Shown: positions 22,152-31,303 of the stretch, in pieces
Layout of the letters: every line of letters starts with the position of its first letter
How positions within the stretch are numbered: position 1 is the stretch's first letter
DNA from: Proteobacteria bacterium UBA2383
GTDB lineage: Bacteria > Pseudomonadota > Gammaproteobacteria > Competibacterales > Competibacteraceae
Direction of reading: 5' to 3'
NCBI GenBank assembly: GCA_002343485.1
Contig: DDST01000034.1
Location: forward strand, 1 to 36,237
Length of the DNA stretch: 36,237 nt
Notes under the pieces: model-generated
Seen by the model: only the letters and a program-made list of their open reading frames with translations
The model's database searches: none
What the model was told of the DNA's origin: nothing
Program-made: the position numbers and the translations under genes

Positions 22152-22945
22152 GCGGTTTTTCCGCCGAGTGGCTGGCGTTGCGTGAACCGGTGGACGCTGC
22201 GTCGCGCAACGGGGAGCTAACCACCCAGCTACTCAACTGGCGGCAACAATTCAATACGCTTTCGGTATTGGATTTAGCGAGCGGGACGGGGGCGAATGCC
22301 CGATTTCTGGCGCCAATGCTGGGTGGCGAGCAGCATTGGCGATTGATCGATCACGATCCAAAACTGTTGGCACAGAGTGCTCGCTTGCCACTCACCGCGT
22401 GCTGGCGGATCGAGCGGCATTGTCTGGACCTGGTTAGTGCCAAGGAGTCGCTGGATTTTCAGAATATCCACCTGGTCACGGCTTCCGCCTTGATTGACTT
22501 GGTATCGGCAGAGTGGCTGGAATGGTTAGCTCAGCATTGCCGGAAAGCGCAAGCGGCCATTTTTATCGCTCTCAGCTATGATGGGGTCCTCGTGTGGGAC
22601 CCGGCGCTGAAAGACGATGAGAGAGTGCGCGCATGGGTGAATCGCCACCAGCAGACGAACAAGGGTTTTGGCCCGGCGCTCGGGCCGCTAGCTGCTCCCG
22701 AATTTAAGACGATGCTGGAGCGCCTGAACTATCGAGCCGAATTACGCCCTAGTCCCTGGCAGTTAGGCCCTGAGCAGATAGCCATGCAGACGGCCTTGTT
22801 GAAAGGCTGGGTGGAAGCGGCCCGCGAGATTGCGCCCGGCTCGACGCATTGGCTGAATGAATGGGCCGCGCAGCGGCGTAGCTTAATCGAACAACAGGAT
22901 TCGCGGTTGACCGTGGGACATTGGGATTTGTTTGCTCAACCCTGA
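22148..22945 (+). CDS. Class I SAM-dependent methyltransferase
   Basis: A 265-residue soluble protein. Motif I of SAM methyltransferases is clear at residues 40-48 (V-L-D-L-A-S-G-T-G). It is followed by an acidic strand end (L-I-D-H-D) and a motif IV-like region around V-T-A-S-A-L-I-D-L-V-S. The C-terminal third is family-specific (A-A-P-E-F-K-T-M-L-E-R, then W-L-N-E-W-A-A-Q-R-R). The substrate is unknown. It starts in an ATGA overlap with the glycosyltransferase and ends 30 nt before the convergent hrcA gene, so it closes the four-gene unit. No other homologue is obvious from sequence alone. Confidence 0.85.
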   Translation: MSGFSAEWLALREPVDAASRNGELTTQLLNWRQQFNTLSVLDLASGTGANARFLAPMLGGEQHWRLIDHDPKLLAQSARLPLTACWRIERHCLDLVSAKESLDFQNIHLVTASALIDLVSAEWLEWLAQHCRKAQAAIFIALSYDGVLVWDPALKDDERVRAWVNRHQQTNKGFGPALGPLAAPEFKTMLERLNYRAELRPSPWQLGPEQIAMQTALLKGWVEAAREIAPGSTHWLNEWAAQRRSLIEQQDSRLTVGHWDLFAQP

Positions 22946-22975
22946 GCAAAGGTCCGAGACAGCTTCATCGATCCA

Positions 22976-24067
22976 TCAGGCAGGACCATTGAGCACAGCC
23001 GCCAGCAGCCGGGCGGTTACATCGACGACGGGAATCACCCGGTCATAAGCCATCCGCGTTGGGCCAATAACACCCAGCACGCCCAGCACATGCCCTTCCA
23101 CGCTGTAAGGGGCAGTGACCACGCTGCAACCTTCCAGCACCTCAAAGCCGGATTCCTCGCCGACGAAGATTTGCACACCCTCGGCATGCAGGCATTGATC
23201 GAACAGGTGCAGTAAATCACGTTTGTGGTTGAAGGCTTCGAACAACTGCCGTAGTTTGTCGAGATCGGACAGGTCGGTATATTGCATCAGATGGGTCTGG
23301 CCAGCCACCACATAATCCTCGCTATCCGGTGCTGCCTCAAAGGTTTGCTCGGCCATGTCCATGACGGTCTGCATCAAGTGGTCGAGGCTGTCGCGGGCCT
23401 CGCGCAGTTCCCCAAGCAACGCTTCCCGTACCTGCTGGATATCCTGACCGGCAAACTGGGCATTCAAATAGTTTGCGGCTTGTTGCAGTTCTCCAGCGTT
23501 ATAGAGCCGGCGAGTTTGAATGATGCGGTTCTGCACCTCTTGAGTATTCAGCACCAGGATGACCAGCACCCGTTTCTCAGAGAGCGGCAAAAATTCCACA
23601 TGACGCAAAGTCACCACATTACGGCGAGGCAGCATAACAATCCCCGCCAACTGAGTAACCCCAGACAGTAGATTTGAAACCGACCGCGCCAATTCAGCAT
23701 TACTCTGCGCCGGCTGACCAATATGCCGGCGCAGGATTTCCACTTCTTGATGATCCAGGGGCCGAAGACGCAACAACGCATCAATAAAGAACCGGTAACC
23801 TCGGGCTGTCGGTACCCGGCCAGCAGAGGTGTGCGGGGCGGACAGATAACCGAGTTCCTCGAGATCTGCCATTACGTTACGAACCGTGGCCGGACTCAAA
23901 TCCAGGCCAGCATCACGCGCCAAGGTCCGCGATCCGACAGGCTGGCCATCGCGGATGTAACGTTCGACCAGTGCCCTCAACAAATGCTGGGTGCGTTCGT
24001 TAAGCGCGGGATAGCCCGCTGGCATAGATTCCATGCTGTGCATCTTGGGATTTCCCATGGCTGGCAT
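22976..24067 (-). CDS. hrcA: Heat-inducible transcription repressor HrcA
   Basis: A 363-residue repressor of heat-shock genes that binds CIRCE operators. The N-terminal winged helix covers about residues 20-95 (R-D-G-Q-P-V-G-S-R-T-L-A, S-P-A-T-V-R-N-V-M-A-D-L-E-E-L-G, H-T-S-A-G-R-V-P-T). A GAF-like and dimerisation region follows. The end G-V-I-G-P-T-R-M-A-Y is diagnostic. Several in-frame ATGs are present (24067, 24058, 24043, 24034, 24025). The family usually starts just before L-N-E-R, so a start at 24025 is possible; no ribosome site decides. No grpE, dnaK or dnaJ is adjacent and no CIRCE inverted repeat was seen upstream. Next upstream on minus is the sensor kinase gene, 146 nt away. Confidence 0.92.
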   Translation of the reverse strand: MPAMGNPKMHSMESMPAGYPALNERTQHLLRALVERYIRDGQPVGSRTLARDAGLDLSPATVRNVMADLEELGYLSAPHTSAGRVPTARGYRFFIDALLRLRPLDHQEVEILRRHIGQPAQSNAELARSVSNLLSGVTQLAGIVMLPRRNVVTLRHVEFLPLSEKRVLVILVLNTQEVQNRIIQTRRLYNAGELQQAANYLNAQFAGQDIQQVREALLGELREARDSLDHLMQTVMDMAEQTFEAAPDSEDYVVAGQTHLMQYTDLSDLDKLRQLFEAFNHKRDLLHLFDQCLHAEGVQIFVGEESGFEVLEGCSVVTAPYSVEGHVLGVLGVIGPTRMAYDRVIPVVDVTARLLAAVLNGPA

Positions 24068-24213
24068 TCCAAGGCGTGGATTGCCAATAACTTGATAATA
24101 AATATACCAAACTTCGATGCCAAAAAGCAGGCTTTATGGCAATAATCAATTGAAATAAAAAGATAATATTACTCATAAAACAACCCAATATTCTACTGAG
24201 ATAGGGATATTAT

Positions 24214-27200
24214 TTACCCAAAATCCAATCGTTCCGCCACCGCTGCATGCAAGGTTTCAAACGCTTGATGGTATTCATACGCGATGATCTGCCGTTCAAG
24301 AAGTTCGGTCTTCTCGCCAAGGCCCGCGCGCAACAGCAATGCAGCTTCCCGGAAAACCTCATTCGCTCGCATATCGTCTTCGGCCAGCAGGGTTGCAAGG
24401 TGGGTTGTGACGCGCTGCAATTGCGCCTCATCGATGTCCTCCGGCTCACCACTGCCCTGATCAACCTTCTGACCGGCATCAAGGCCAGGAATAGCAGAGA
24501 GATCATTCATCCCCTGCGAGCCGCCGCACGTAACAGCATCCGATGGTCCTGGCAACCATTTAAGCAGCGTAGTAAATAATGTCGCCACATCGACTGGCTT
24601 GGCAATATGATCATTCATACCGGCTTCCAGGCAGCGCAAGCGATCTTCGATGAAGGCGCTGGCTGTCATCGCCAAAATCGGCGTGGCTTGCCGATGGGGC
24701 AGACGGCGGATGATACGGGTCGCTTCAAGACCATCCATCACGGGCATCTGCACGTCCATCAAGATCAGCGCATAACTGGTCTCTTTGACCCGCTCCACCG
24801 CTTCCGCGCCGTTAACCGCCAGATCGACGGCAAAACCTACTCGTTCCAATAATGCAAGAGCGACTTCTTGATTAACGGCATTATCTTCAACCAGCAGCAA
24901 GCGAGTGCCTGAATAGTGATGGCGTAGAATGTGTTTTGCATCGGGAATGTGCGCATGGCCCGTGGTTTCGTCCAATCGCTGGAGCATCTCCAACCGGGGT
25001 ATCATGGTTTGATGGCTCTTGCCAAGACGCACACTGAACCAGAAGGTGCTACCCGCACCCATCTGGCTGTTCACCCCCATCTCCCCACCCATCATTTGTA
25101 CCAGCCGCTGGCTAATAGCAAGCCCCAATCCCGTCCCCCCATATTGGCGAGTCGTTGAGCTATCCGCTTGTTCGAATGCTTCGAAGATCCGTGTTTGAAG
25201 CTCTGACGCAATACCCACGCCGGTATCGCTCACCTCGAAACGCACCCGTAAATCCGCAGTCGTGTTTTCGACCACAACGACACGAATGACAATACTCCCC
25301 TGCTCAGTAAATTTGACGGCGTTGCTGGTAAAGTTGAGCAACACCTGACGCAGGCGCAAAGGATCGCCATGCAACGATCGTGGCAATGCAGGATCGATCT
25401 CTTGCAACAAGCACAGACCCTTGGCTGCCGCCTTTTCGCCAACCTGGATGAAAACCTGATCCACCAACAACTTCAGCCCGAAGTCAACCGGCTCCAAGAC
25501 CACCTTGCCTGCCTCAATCTTAGAGAGATCAAGGATATTGTTAATGAGGGATAATAAATGCTGTGCAGCGCTCGATACTTTGCGCAACATCTCTAATTGC
25601 TGGCTCTTATCGATGGCCGCACATTGGAGCAGGTGAGTAAATCCAAGGATAGCGTTCAAGGGCGTACGAATCTCATGGCTCATGTTGGCCAGGAAGGCGC
25701 TCTTCGCATGACTGGCTTCCTCAGCCTGTTCGGTGCGGTGCTGCAACTGCTCATTAAGCTTTTCAAGCTCCTGTTGAGCCTGCTTGATGTTTGTGATGTC
25801 AGTGACCAAAACAAAGAATCCCTGCACACACCCATCCACGATATCCGGAATGTACTGGGTCCAGGTGTGACCGGTCGAGCCATCCGCCTTGGTCAAGACC
25901 CGCTCGAAATGCTGTTGCTCGCCGTTTAGAGCAGCCCGGATGTACGACTCATTCTGGCGAAACAGTTTCTCTCCCATGAGATCCTGAATATGCAACCCTA
26001 GAATTGCCTCTGGCGGCCTGCCAACCCAGGGCAGGTAAGCCGCATTGGCGAAGCGGCAGCGCAATTCATGGTCCCAGTACCCCACCAAGCCCGGCAGATG
26101 ATCCGTTACGGTTCGAATGAATTTCTCCCGTTCGGCCAAAATGCGGTTAGCCTTTTGAAGCTGACCGGTGCGCTCGTTGACCAGCTCTTCCAGATGATGG
26201 CGATAACGATCGAGTTCTTGACCGATCCGTTTGCGTTCGGTGATATCTTCCTTGATCACGAGATAATGAGTAATTTGGCCATCGGACTGGCGCACTGGCG
26301 AGATATAGGCAAACTCGATGTAGGTCTCGCCATTCTTACGCCGGTTGACGAATTCGCCCTTCCAAGTTTTTTCCTGCTTGAGGGTTTCCCAAAGGCCGGC
26401 ATCCGTTGCTTGAGAGTGGTCAGCGTGCAAGACACAGAGAGTCTTGCCGATCACCTCATCGCGGTGATAGCCGCTACTCTGGCAAAAGGCTTCGTTGACA
26501 TATTCGATATGGGTATCGAGGTCAGTAATAACGATACTGCTAGGACTCTGTTCCACCGCCATGGACAGCTTGTGCAACTGATCTTCTGCCCGCTTGCGTT
26601 CGGTGATGTCGAGCACCGCACCGATAAGCCCACGAATATCACCCTTGATATTGGTAAAGGTGGCCTTGTGGAAAATCACATTGTGAATTGCGCCACGGGC
26701 ATCTTTAACTTGTGATTCGTAGACCTGCGAACCGGTAGGCCGCGTAAGGAGCTCCATATCTTTAGCATGGTAGATCGTCGCTAATTCCCGGGGAGCGATA
26801 TCGAACACGCTTTTACCGATGAGATCTTCAGGTGTCTGGCCAAAGAACTCTTCGAAAGCTTTATTGAAGCCAAGATAACGGCCTTCAGTATCCTTATAAA
26901 AGATAGGTACAGGAACCGCATTCAACAGCATGTCTAGAAATGCACTGTTTTCTCGTAAGGTATTCTCAGTTCGCTTACATTCTGTTACATCTTGGATGAA
27001 GCCATGCCAGAGAATACTGCCGTCCGTTTCCAGTTGCGGCATCGAACGGCCCTCGATCCAGATTTCACCCTTGCATGGATGGTAAAACCGGAATTCATGA
27101 TGCCAAAGTGTCAAATGACGAGCTGATTCGGCAATGCTGGCATGGATGTGGGCCAGATCGTCTGGATGGATGCGGGTAAAGAGAGGAGTCGCATCCTGTG

Positions 27201-28026
27201 CCACGTCTTCAAGGCGCAACCCGTATAGATCCTCAATAGCAGGGCTGGCATAGGGCATGCTAACGCTACCATCCACACGCATCCGGAACGAACAGATCAA
27301 ACCCGGTACCATAGCGGCAATCCTGGCGATTTGGTCTTGCAAAACAGACTGCTCATGCCTAGCCGTGATGTCGCGAGCGATACCCAGTATCCCTATCAGA
27401 TTTCCTTCGGTATCCTGCATCGGCGTTTTGATGGTCTCCAGGAGCACGCGGCGGCCATCATCGATGAAGGTCACCCATTCTTCATTAGTGCTTGATTTTC
27501 CAGCAACCATCGCCTCCTGATCCTTCTGGCGGAAAAGATTGGCCAGATCAATGTCGACAAAGTCATAATCTGTTTTCCCGACAATGTCGGCTTCCTTCGC
27601 GCCGTAGAGACACTCGAAGACCGGGTTGCAGGCAAGATAAACACCCTCTGGATCTTTTAGCCAGACCAAATCAGGAATGGTCTGAATCAGCGTGCGCAAC
27701 CGGCTACGTTCATCGGCTAATTGTTGCAGGGTTTGCAGTTTCTTGGCCTGCTCGTGGTGCTGAAGCAGGAACAGTTGCAGTTTATGCTGCTGGTAAATAG
27801 AAAAGGTAGCGACTGCGCAGGTTAACAGCAGCATTATTGCGCCAGTCAGGGCAATCCAAAAAGCATTCTGCTCTACCAAAAGAGTCATGCCGCCCAGCAC
27901 TGTTGCAATGGAAGCAATGGCCAGTAGCAGCAAAGGCAACATCGACAGCCAAAGGCTGACACGGGGAAGATGATTGCCGAATGAATCCTGGCGCGAAATC
28001 TCAGGAAGCATGATGGCTTGTTTCAA
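24214..28026 (-). CDS. Hybrid sensor histidine kinase with two TM, five PAS, HisKA, HATPase and REC
   Basis: A 1270-residue membrane signalling protein. Two hydrophobic segments (about 24-45 and 55-77) are followed by five PAS-type domains near 110-230, 235-350, 360-475, 480-600 and 638-755. Next come HisKA with the phospho-acceptor H784 (S-H-E-I-R-T-P-L-N), HATPase with N902 (N-A-V-K-F-T), D-T-G-V-G-I and G-T-G-L-G-L-A-I, and a receiver with acceptor D1091 (L-M-D-V-Q-M-P). The C-terminal 110 residues resemble a helical tail seen in hybrid kinases, but no H-x-L-K-G phosphotransfer His was found. The phosphate would thus have to leave through a separate HPt. It follows the HD-GYP regulator by 62 nt on the same strand, a likely partner. 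The ATG at 28026 has no strong ribosome site; ATG 28011 is an alternative. Confidence 0.92.
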   Translation of the reverse strand: MKQAIMLPEISRQDSFGNHLPRVSLWLSMLPLLLLAIASIATVLGGMTLLVEQNAFWIALTGAIMLLLTCAVATFSIYQQHKLQLFLLQHHEQAKKLQTLQQLADERSRLRTLIQTIPDLVWLKDPEGVYLACNPVFECLYGAKEADIVGKTDYDFVDIDLANLFRQKDQEAMVAGKSSTNEEWVTFIDDGRRVLLETIKTPMQDTEGNLIGILGIARDITARHEQSVLQDQIARIAAMVPGLICSFRMRVDGSVSMPYASPAIEDLYGLRLEDVAQDATPLFTRIHPDDLAHIHASIAESARHLTLWHHEFRFYHPCKGEIWIEGRSMPQLETDGSILWHGFIQDVTECKRTENTLRENSAFLDMLLNAVPVPIFYKDTEGRYLGFNKAFEEFFGQTPEDLIGKSVFDIAPRELATIYHAKDMELLTRPTGSQVYESQVKDARGAIHNVIFHKATFTNIKGDIRGLIGAVLDITERKRAEDQLHKLSMAVEQSPSSIVITDLDTHIEYVNEAFCQSSGYHRDEVIGKTLCVLHADHSQATDAGLWETLKQEKTWKGEFVNRRKNGETYIEFAYISPVRQSDGQITHYLVIKEDITERKRIGQELDRYRHHLEELVNERTGQLQKANRILAEREKFIRTVTDHLPGLVGYWDHELRCRFANAAYLPWVGRPPEAILGLHIQDLMGEKLFRQNESYIRAALNGEQQHFERVLTKADGSTGHTWTQYIPDIVDGCVQGFFVLVTDITNIKQAQQELEKLNEQLQHRTEQAEEASHAKSAFLANMSHEIRTPLNAILGFTHLLQCAAIDKSQQLEMLRKVSSAAQHLLSLINNILDLSKIEAGKVVLEPVDFGLKLLVDQVFIQVGEKAAAKGLCLLQEIDPALPRSLHGDPLRLRQVLLNFTSNAVKFTEQGSIVIRVVVVENTTADLRVRFEVSDTGVGIASELQTRIFEAFEQADSSTTRQYGGTGLGLAISQRLVQMMGGEMGVNSQMGAGSTFWFSVRLGKSHQTMIPRLEMLQRLDETTGHAHIPDAKHILRHHYSGTRLLLVEDNAVNQEVALALLERVGFAVDLAVNGAEAVERVKETSYALILMDVQMPVMDGLEATRIIRRLPHRQATPILAMTASAFIEDRLRCLEAGMNDHIAKPVDVATLFTTLLKWLPGPSDAVTCGGSQGMNDLSAIPGLDAGQKVDQGSGEPEDIDEAQLQRVTTHLATLLAEDDMRANEVFREAALLLRAGLGEKTELLERQIIAYEYHQAFETLHAAVAERLDFG

Positions 28027-28088
28027 TAAACCCGTTCAAGCGCAGCTTCTGCCGCGCGACACAGGGGTTCCACCGGTAAAATACCCAT

Positions 28089-29207
28089 TCAGCTCGCAGG
28101 CTCATTGTCTCTATAGCGCTTGGCAATAGCTTGAAATTGATCAAAGATTGCCAGGAAGGCGTCCGCCACATCCGGATCGAATTGGCTACCGCGGCTGGCG
28201 GCGATGATTTCGAGGGCTTGTTCGAACGGCATCTGTGGCTTATAGACACGCCGGTTGATGAGGGCATCAAACACGTCCGCCAAGGCCATCAGCCGTGCTG
28301 AAACGGGGATCGCTTCGCCGGCGAGGCCATCCGGGTAGCCGCTACCATCCCATTTTTCGTGGTGCCAGCGGGTAATTTCCTTGGCCAGCATTAAAAATTT
28401 CACCGGTTTTTCGGCATCACGCTCAGCCTGTTCGATGGCCTCGCTGCCAAGCTGGGCATGGGTTTTCATGACTGTCCATTCTTCCGAAGTCAGCTTGCCT
28501 GGCTTGAGCAAGATGTGATCGGGAATACCGACCTTGCCGATGTCATGCAATGGAGCAGACCGCGCCATCAGATCAATGGTGTGATCGCTGAGGAAGGCAG
28601 AAAACCGAGGGTGCGATTGCAATTGTTTGGCCAGGACTCGCACATATTCCTGGGTTCGGCGTAAATGATTACCGGTTTCTGGGTCGCGGACCTCAGCGAG
28701 ACGCGCCAAGGCATGGATGCTCACCTCCTGGACCAGGAGATTTTCGCTCAACCGGCGATTGACCTCGGCTTCCAGGAACGCATTCTGGTCTTTGAGCCAG
28801 TCACGCGCCTGCTTGAGTTCCAGATGTGTTCGAATGCGAGCCAGTACAATAGCTGGCTGCAAGGGTTTGGTGATGTAGTCGACTGCACCGCAATCAAGAC
28901 CACGCTGTTCGTCTTCGGCGGTATCTAATGCGGTGACGAAAATCACCGGAATATCCTGGGTAGAGGCATCCTTGCGTAAGCGCTCCAAAACGGCATAGCC
29001 ATCCATTTCAGGCATCATTACGTCGAGCAGGATCAAGTCCGGCTTCGGCTCGGATGCTGCAATCTGCAAAGCGCGCGGACCAGAAACAGCCGCGCGCACC
29101 CGGTAGCTGGGTTGCAGCAACTTGCCTAGCACCGTGAGATTTTCCGGCATATCATCAACAATAAGGATTGTATGCTGAAAATCTTGCGTTATGAATTTCT
29201 CTACCAT
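28089..29207 (-). CDS. Response regulator with HD-GYP c-di-GMP phosphodiesterase domain
   Basis: A 372-residue cytoplasmic protein. The receiver (about 13-130) has the acidic pair D18-D19, phospho-acceptor D62 (L-L-D-V-M-M-P) and K114 (I-T-K-P). A coiled linker (130-160) leads to the HD-GYP domain. There H221-D222 (P-L-H-D-I-G-K-V-G-I-P), H250, H282-H283 and G-S-G-Y-P (288-292) are seen, with D-V-F-D-A-L later. The G-Y-P core is the canonical G-Y-P, so activity against c-di-GMP is expected. RpfG-like architecture. It lies 27 nt after the chemoreceptor gene and 62 nt before the hybrid kinase, all on minus. Phosphorylation by that kinase would link the sensed signal to c-di-GMP breakdown; this is inferred from order only. 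Confidence 0.93.
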   Translation of the reverse strand: MVEKFITQDFQHTILIVDDMPENLTVLGKLLQPSYRVRAAVSGPRALQIAASEPKPDLILLDVMMPEMDGYAVLERLRKDASTQDIPVIFVTALDTAEDEQRGLDCGAVDYITKPLQPAIVLARIRTHLELKQARDWLKDQNAFLEAEVNRRLSENLLVQEVSIHALARLAEVRDPETGNHLRRTQEYVRVLAKQLQSHPRFSAFLSDHTIDLMARSAPLHDIGKVGIPDHILLKPGKLTSEEWTVMKTHAQLGSEAIEQAERDAEKPVKFLMLAKEITRWHHEKWDGSGYPDGLAGEAIPVSARLMALADVFDALINRRVYKPQMPFEQALEIIAASRGSQFDPDVADAFLAIFDQFQAIAKRYRDNEPAS

Positions 29208-29234
29208 GACGTTCCCTCGAATCTGTGCAGCCGC

Positions 29235-30827
29235 TTAGCCTCGTTTCAAATCGGTCTTGAAAACATTGACCGCGCCGGTAAGAACATTCGATTGAATAGT
29301 CAACGATTTAGCAGCAATAGTAATTTTTTCAGCGAAGGCCGCGTTTTCTTGCGTCGTCCGGTCAATCTGCATCGCCGCTTCGTTGACTTGGCCAATACCG
29401 CTGGCCTGCTCACGGGTCGCCTGGTGGATTTCAGTCATGATCGCCGATACCCGCTTGACGGCTGCCACGACTTCTTCCATGGTCTTGCTCGCCTCTCCGG
29501 AAAGTTGCGTACCGGATTGAACGGTGCTCAGCGAGTCGGAAATCAGACCCTTGATTTCTTTTGCAGCAATCGCAGTTTTCTGTGCCAGATTCCGTACTTC
29601 CGCAGCAACGACAGCAAATCCTCGGCCCTGCTCTCCCGCCCGAGCCGCTTCAACGGCCGCATTCAGCGCCAGGATATTGGTTTGGAAGGCGATATCATCG
29701 ATCACGCCGATGATGGCGGCGATCTTGGTCGAACTGGCATTGATATCCATCATATTGGTCGCTACACGGCCAACCACTTCGCCGCTCTGCTCGGCGACCG
29801 CCGAAGCCGATAGCGTTATCTGATTCGCCTGTTGGGCTAAGTCAGCGGTTTGCTGCACGGTAGCGTGGAGCTGCTCCATACTGGCGGCGGTCTCTTCAAG
29901 GCTGGATGCTTGGGACTCCGTCCGGGCAGATAGTTCGCTGATACCGCCGGTAATTTGTTCAATCTCAGCCTGGATATCCAAGGCCTGGGTACGGACATCC
30001 CCAACAAGCCCCAGCAGGTTAACATTGGTCTGGTTAAGAACTCTTAGAATTCGTCCGAGTTCATCACTGCGAGAGACATTGACACGACCGCCCAGATCCC
30101 CGCTGGCGATGCGCCGGGCAGCATCCAGAATGACTTTTAGAGGCCGGACCACTGAAATGGACAGCCAGACCCCCATCACACCCGCCAGCGCTAAACTGAC
30201 CGCCCCTGTCACCAGCAATCGCATTCCGTCGAAGCCAGCGTCCGGCGAACCGGCGCCCCATCCAAGCGCCTCGACAGCTTCGACCCCGATGATGGCGAAT
30301 GCCATGACCAGCACGGCGATCCAGATCTTGGCGGTGATGCCAATAGAGCGCCAGAAAGCCAGCTTGCTCAGCAATCCCTTGCGAACGACAATGCCGTTGC
30401 GGATCTCATGGCGGCTCTGACCCGCACGCATTGCCTGATAGAGCTTAGTAGCTGCGGCAATTTCTTCACGGCTAGGCTTGACGCGAACGGACATGTAGCC
30501 GACCGGCTCGTTATTTTCGATCAGAGGCGTCACATTGGCCTTGACCCAATAATAATCGCCATTCTTACAGCGGTTTTTGACTAACGCGGTCCATGACCGG
30601 CCCGACTGAATCGTTTGCCACAAATCCGCGAAAGCCTCTGGCGGCATATCAGGATGGCGTACGAGGTTATGCGGCGCGCCCATCAATTCCTCCTCAGAGA
30701 AACCACTGATCTCGACAAAAGCAGGATTGGCATAAGTAATCCGGCTTTTGAGATCAGTCGTGGAAACCAGAGTAGCATTCTCTTCAAGCGAATGCTCTAT
30801 ATTAGTAACAGGCAAATTAGCGCGCAT
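29235..30827 (-). CDS. Aer-like PAS methyl-accepting chemotaxis protein
   Basis: A 530-residue chemoreceptor. The N-terminal PAS domain (about 10-120) matches Aer: N-P-A-F-V-E-I-S-G-F, G-A-P-H-N-L-V-R-H-P-D-M-P, and W-x-x-L-V-K-N-R-x-K-N-G-D-Y-Y-W-V. Such PAS domains bind FAD and read redox state or oxygen. Two membrane segments (about 164-185 and 202-226) with a very short loop between follow, then HAMP (226-280). The signalling hairpin has the universal tip D-I-A-F-Q-T-N-I-L-A-L-N-A-A-V-E-A-A-R. I choose ATG 30827 (M-R-A-N-L-P-V-T-N), the family start, over a TTG 13 codons upstream. It heads the three-gene signalling run. No che genes are nearby, so it must use a remote Che pathway. Confidence 0.93.
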   Translation of the reverse strand: MRANLPVTNIEHSLEENATLVSTTDLKSRITYANPAFVEISGFSEEELMGAPHNLVRHPDMPPEAFADLWQTIQSGRSWTALVKNRCKNGDYYWVKANVTPLIENNEPVGYMSVRVKPSREEIAAATKLYQAMRAGQSRHEIRNGIVVRKGLLSKLAFWRSIGITAKIWIAVLVMAFAIIGVEAVEALGWGAGSPDAGFDGMRLLVTGAVSLALAGVMGVWLSISVVRPLKVILDAARRIASGDLGGRVNVSRSDELGRILRVLNQTNVNLLGLVGDVRTQALDIQAEIEQITGGISELSARTESQASSLEETAASMEQLHATVQQTADLAQQANQITLSASAVAEQSGEVVGRVATNMMDINASSTKIAAIIGVIDDIAFQTNILALNAAVEAARAGEQGRGFAVVAAEVRNLAQKTAIAAKEIKGLISDSLSTVQSGTQLSGEASKTMEEVVAAVKRVSAIMTEIHQATREQASGIGQVNEAAMQIDRTTQENAAFAEKITIAAKSLTIQSNVLTGAVNVFKTDLKRG

Positions 30828-31002
30828 AGTTTTTGATCCGGTGATTTGATTTTCAGGAAACCTCAAAATGACTCAAGGGGCGATTTTTACAGCCATTTCA
30901 AACACGCTTAGAAGACATTCCAGGATACTGACAGATGATCTGGCTAGCTAACCTATAAGGCATAACACGTTGATCGTGTCTTGGGTATTTATATATTAGC
31001 TA

Positions 31003-31015
31003 TTTACCAGGTAAA
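31003..31015. repeat. Perfect palindrome TTTACC-A-GGTAAA
   Basis: A 13-bp perfect inverted repeat with a one-base centre, the size of a homodimer operator, about 175 nt upstream of the chemoreceptor start and 290 nt before nadK. No known regulator can be assigned. Confidence 0.55.
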
Positions 31016-31092
31016 TTCAGACTCTTTCTATAACAACTGAAGAAATGAAAATTAATGTCTGAAAATCAACATATTAATACATAAAAATTCAC

Positions 31093-31120
31093 CTGTAGAG
31101 GTTTTGAAAGTCATCTACAG
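31093..31120. repeat. Inverted repeat CTGTAGA-N14-TCTACAG
   Basis: Seven-base perfect arms separated by 14 nt within the AT-rich spacer. It could form an RNA hairpin, or bind a protein with a 21-bp (two-turn) half-site spacing. It is not a LexA box, whose CTGT and ACAG halves are 8 nt apart. Confidence 0.55.
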
Positions 31121-31303
31121 AAAATCCCATAAAATAAATTTAATACTATCGTATCACCATTAATACAAACTTACAAAAACAACTGTATTGTCAAAAAAAA
31201 CTAACATTAGAGTCAATAGCACATTGCTTGAGATAATCCGATACTTGGTACTCCTTCATCTAAAATGATAAGTTATTTGTCTCTACCACATCAGTAAGGA
31301 ATC

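Larger units (their letters stand above)
30828..31303. other. AT-rich divergent spacer between chemoreceptor and nadK
   Basis: About 476 nt without a supportable gene, and clearly richer in A and T than anything else here (especially 31000-31250). It must hold the promoters of the minus-strand signalling run and of nadK-recN. Elements seen are a hairpin ACACG-TTGAT-CGTGT (30965-30979), the palindrome at 31003-31015 and an inverted repeat at 31093-31120. TTGGTA and TGATAA about 15 nt apart before nadK are at most a weak promoter. AAGGA lies just upstream of the nadK ATG. No LexA box (CTGT-N8-ACAG) was found for recN. Horizontal transfer or an H-NS-like silenced region are both possible. Confidence 0.6.

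Noticed and set aside
31093..31120. LexA/SOS box for nadK-recN
   Set aside because: CTGT and ACAG are present, but 20 nt apart rather than 8, so this is not a LexA operator.
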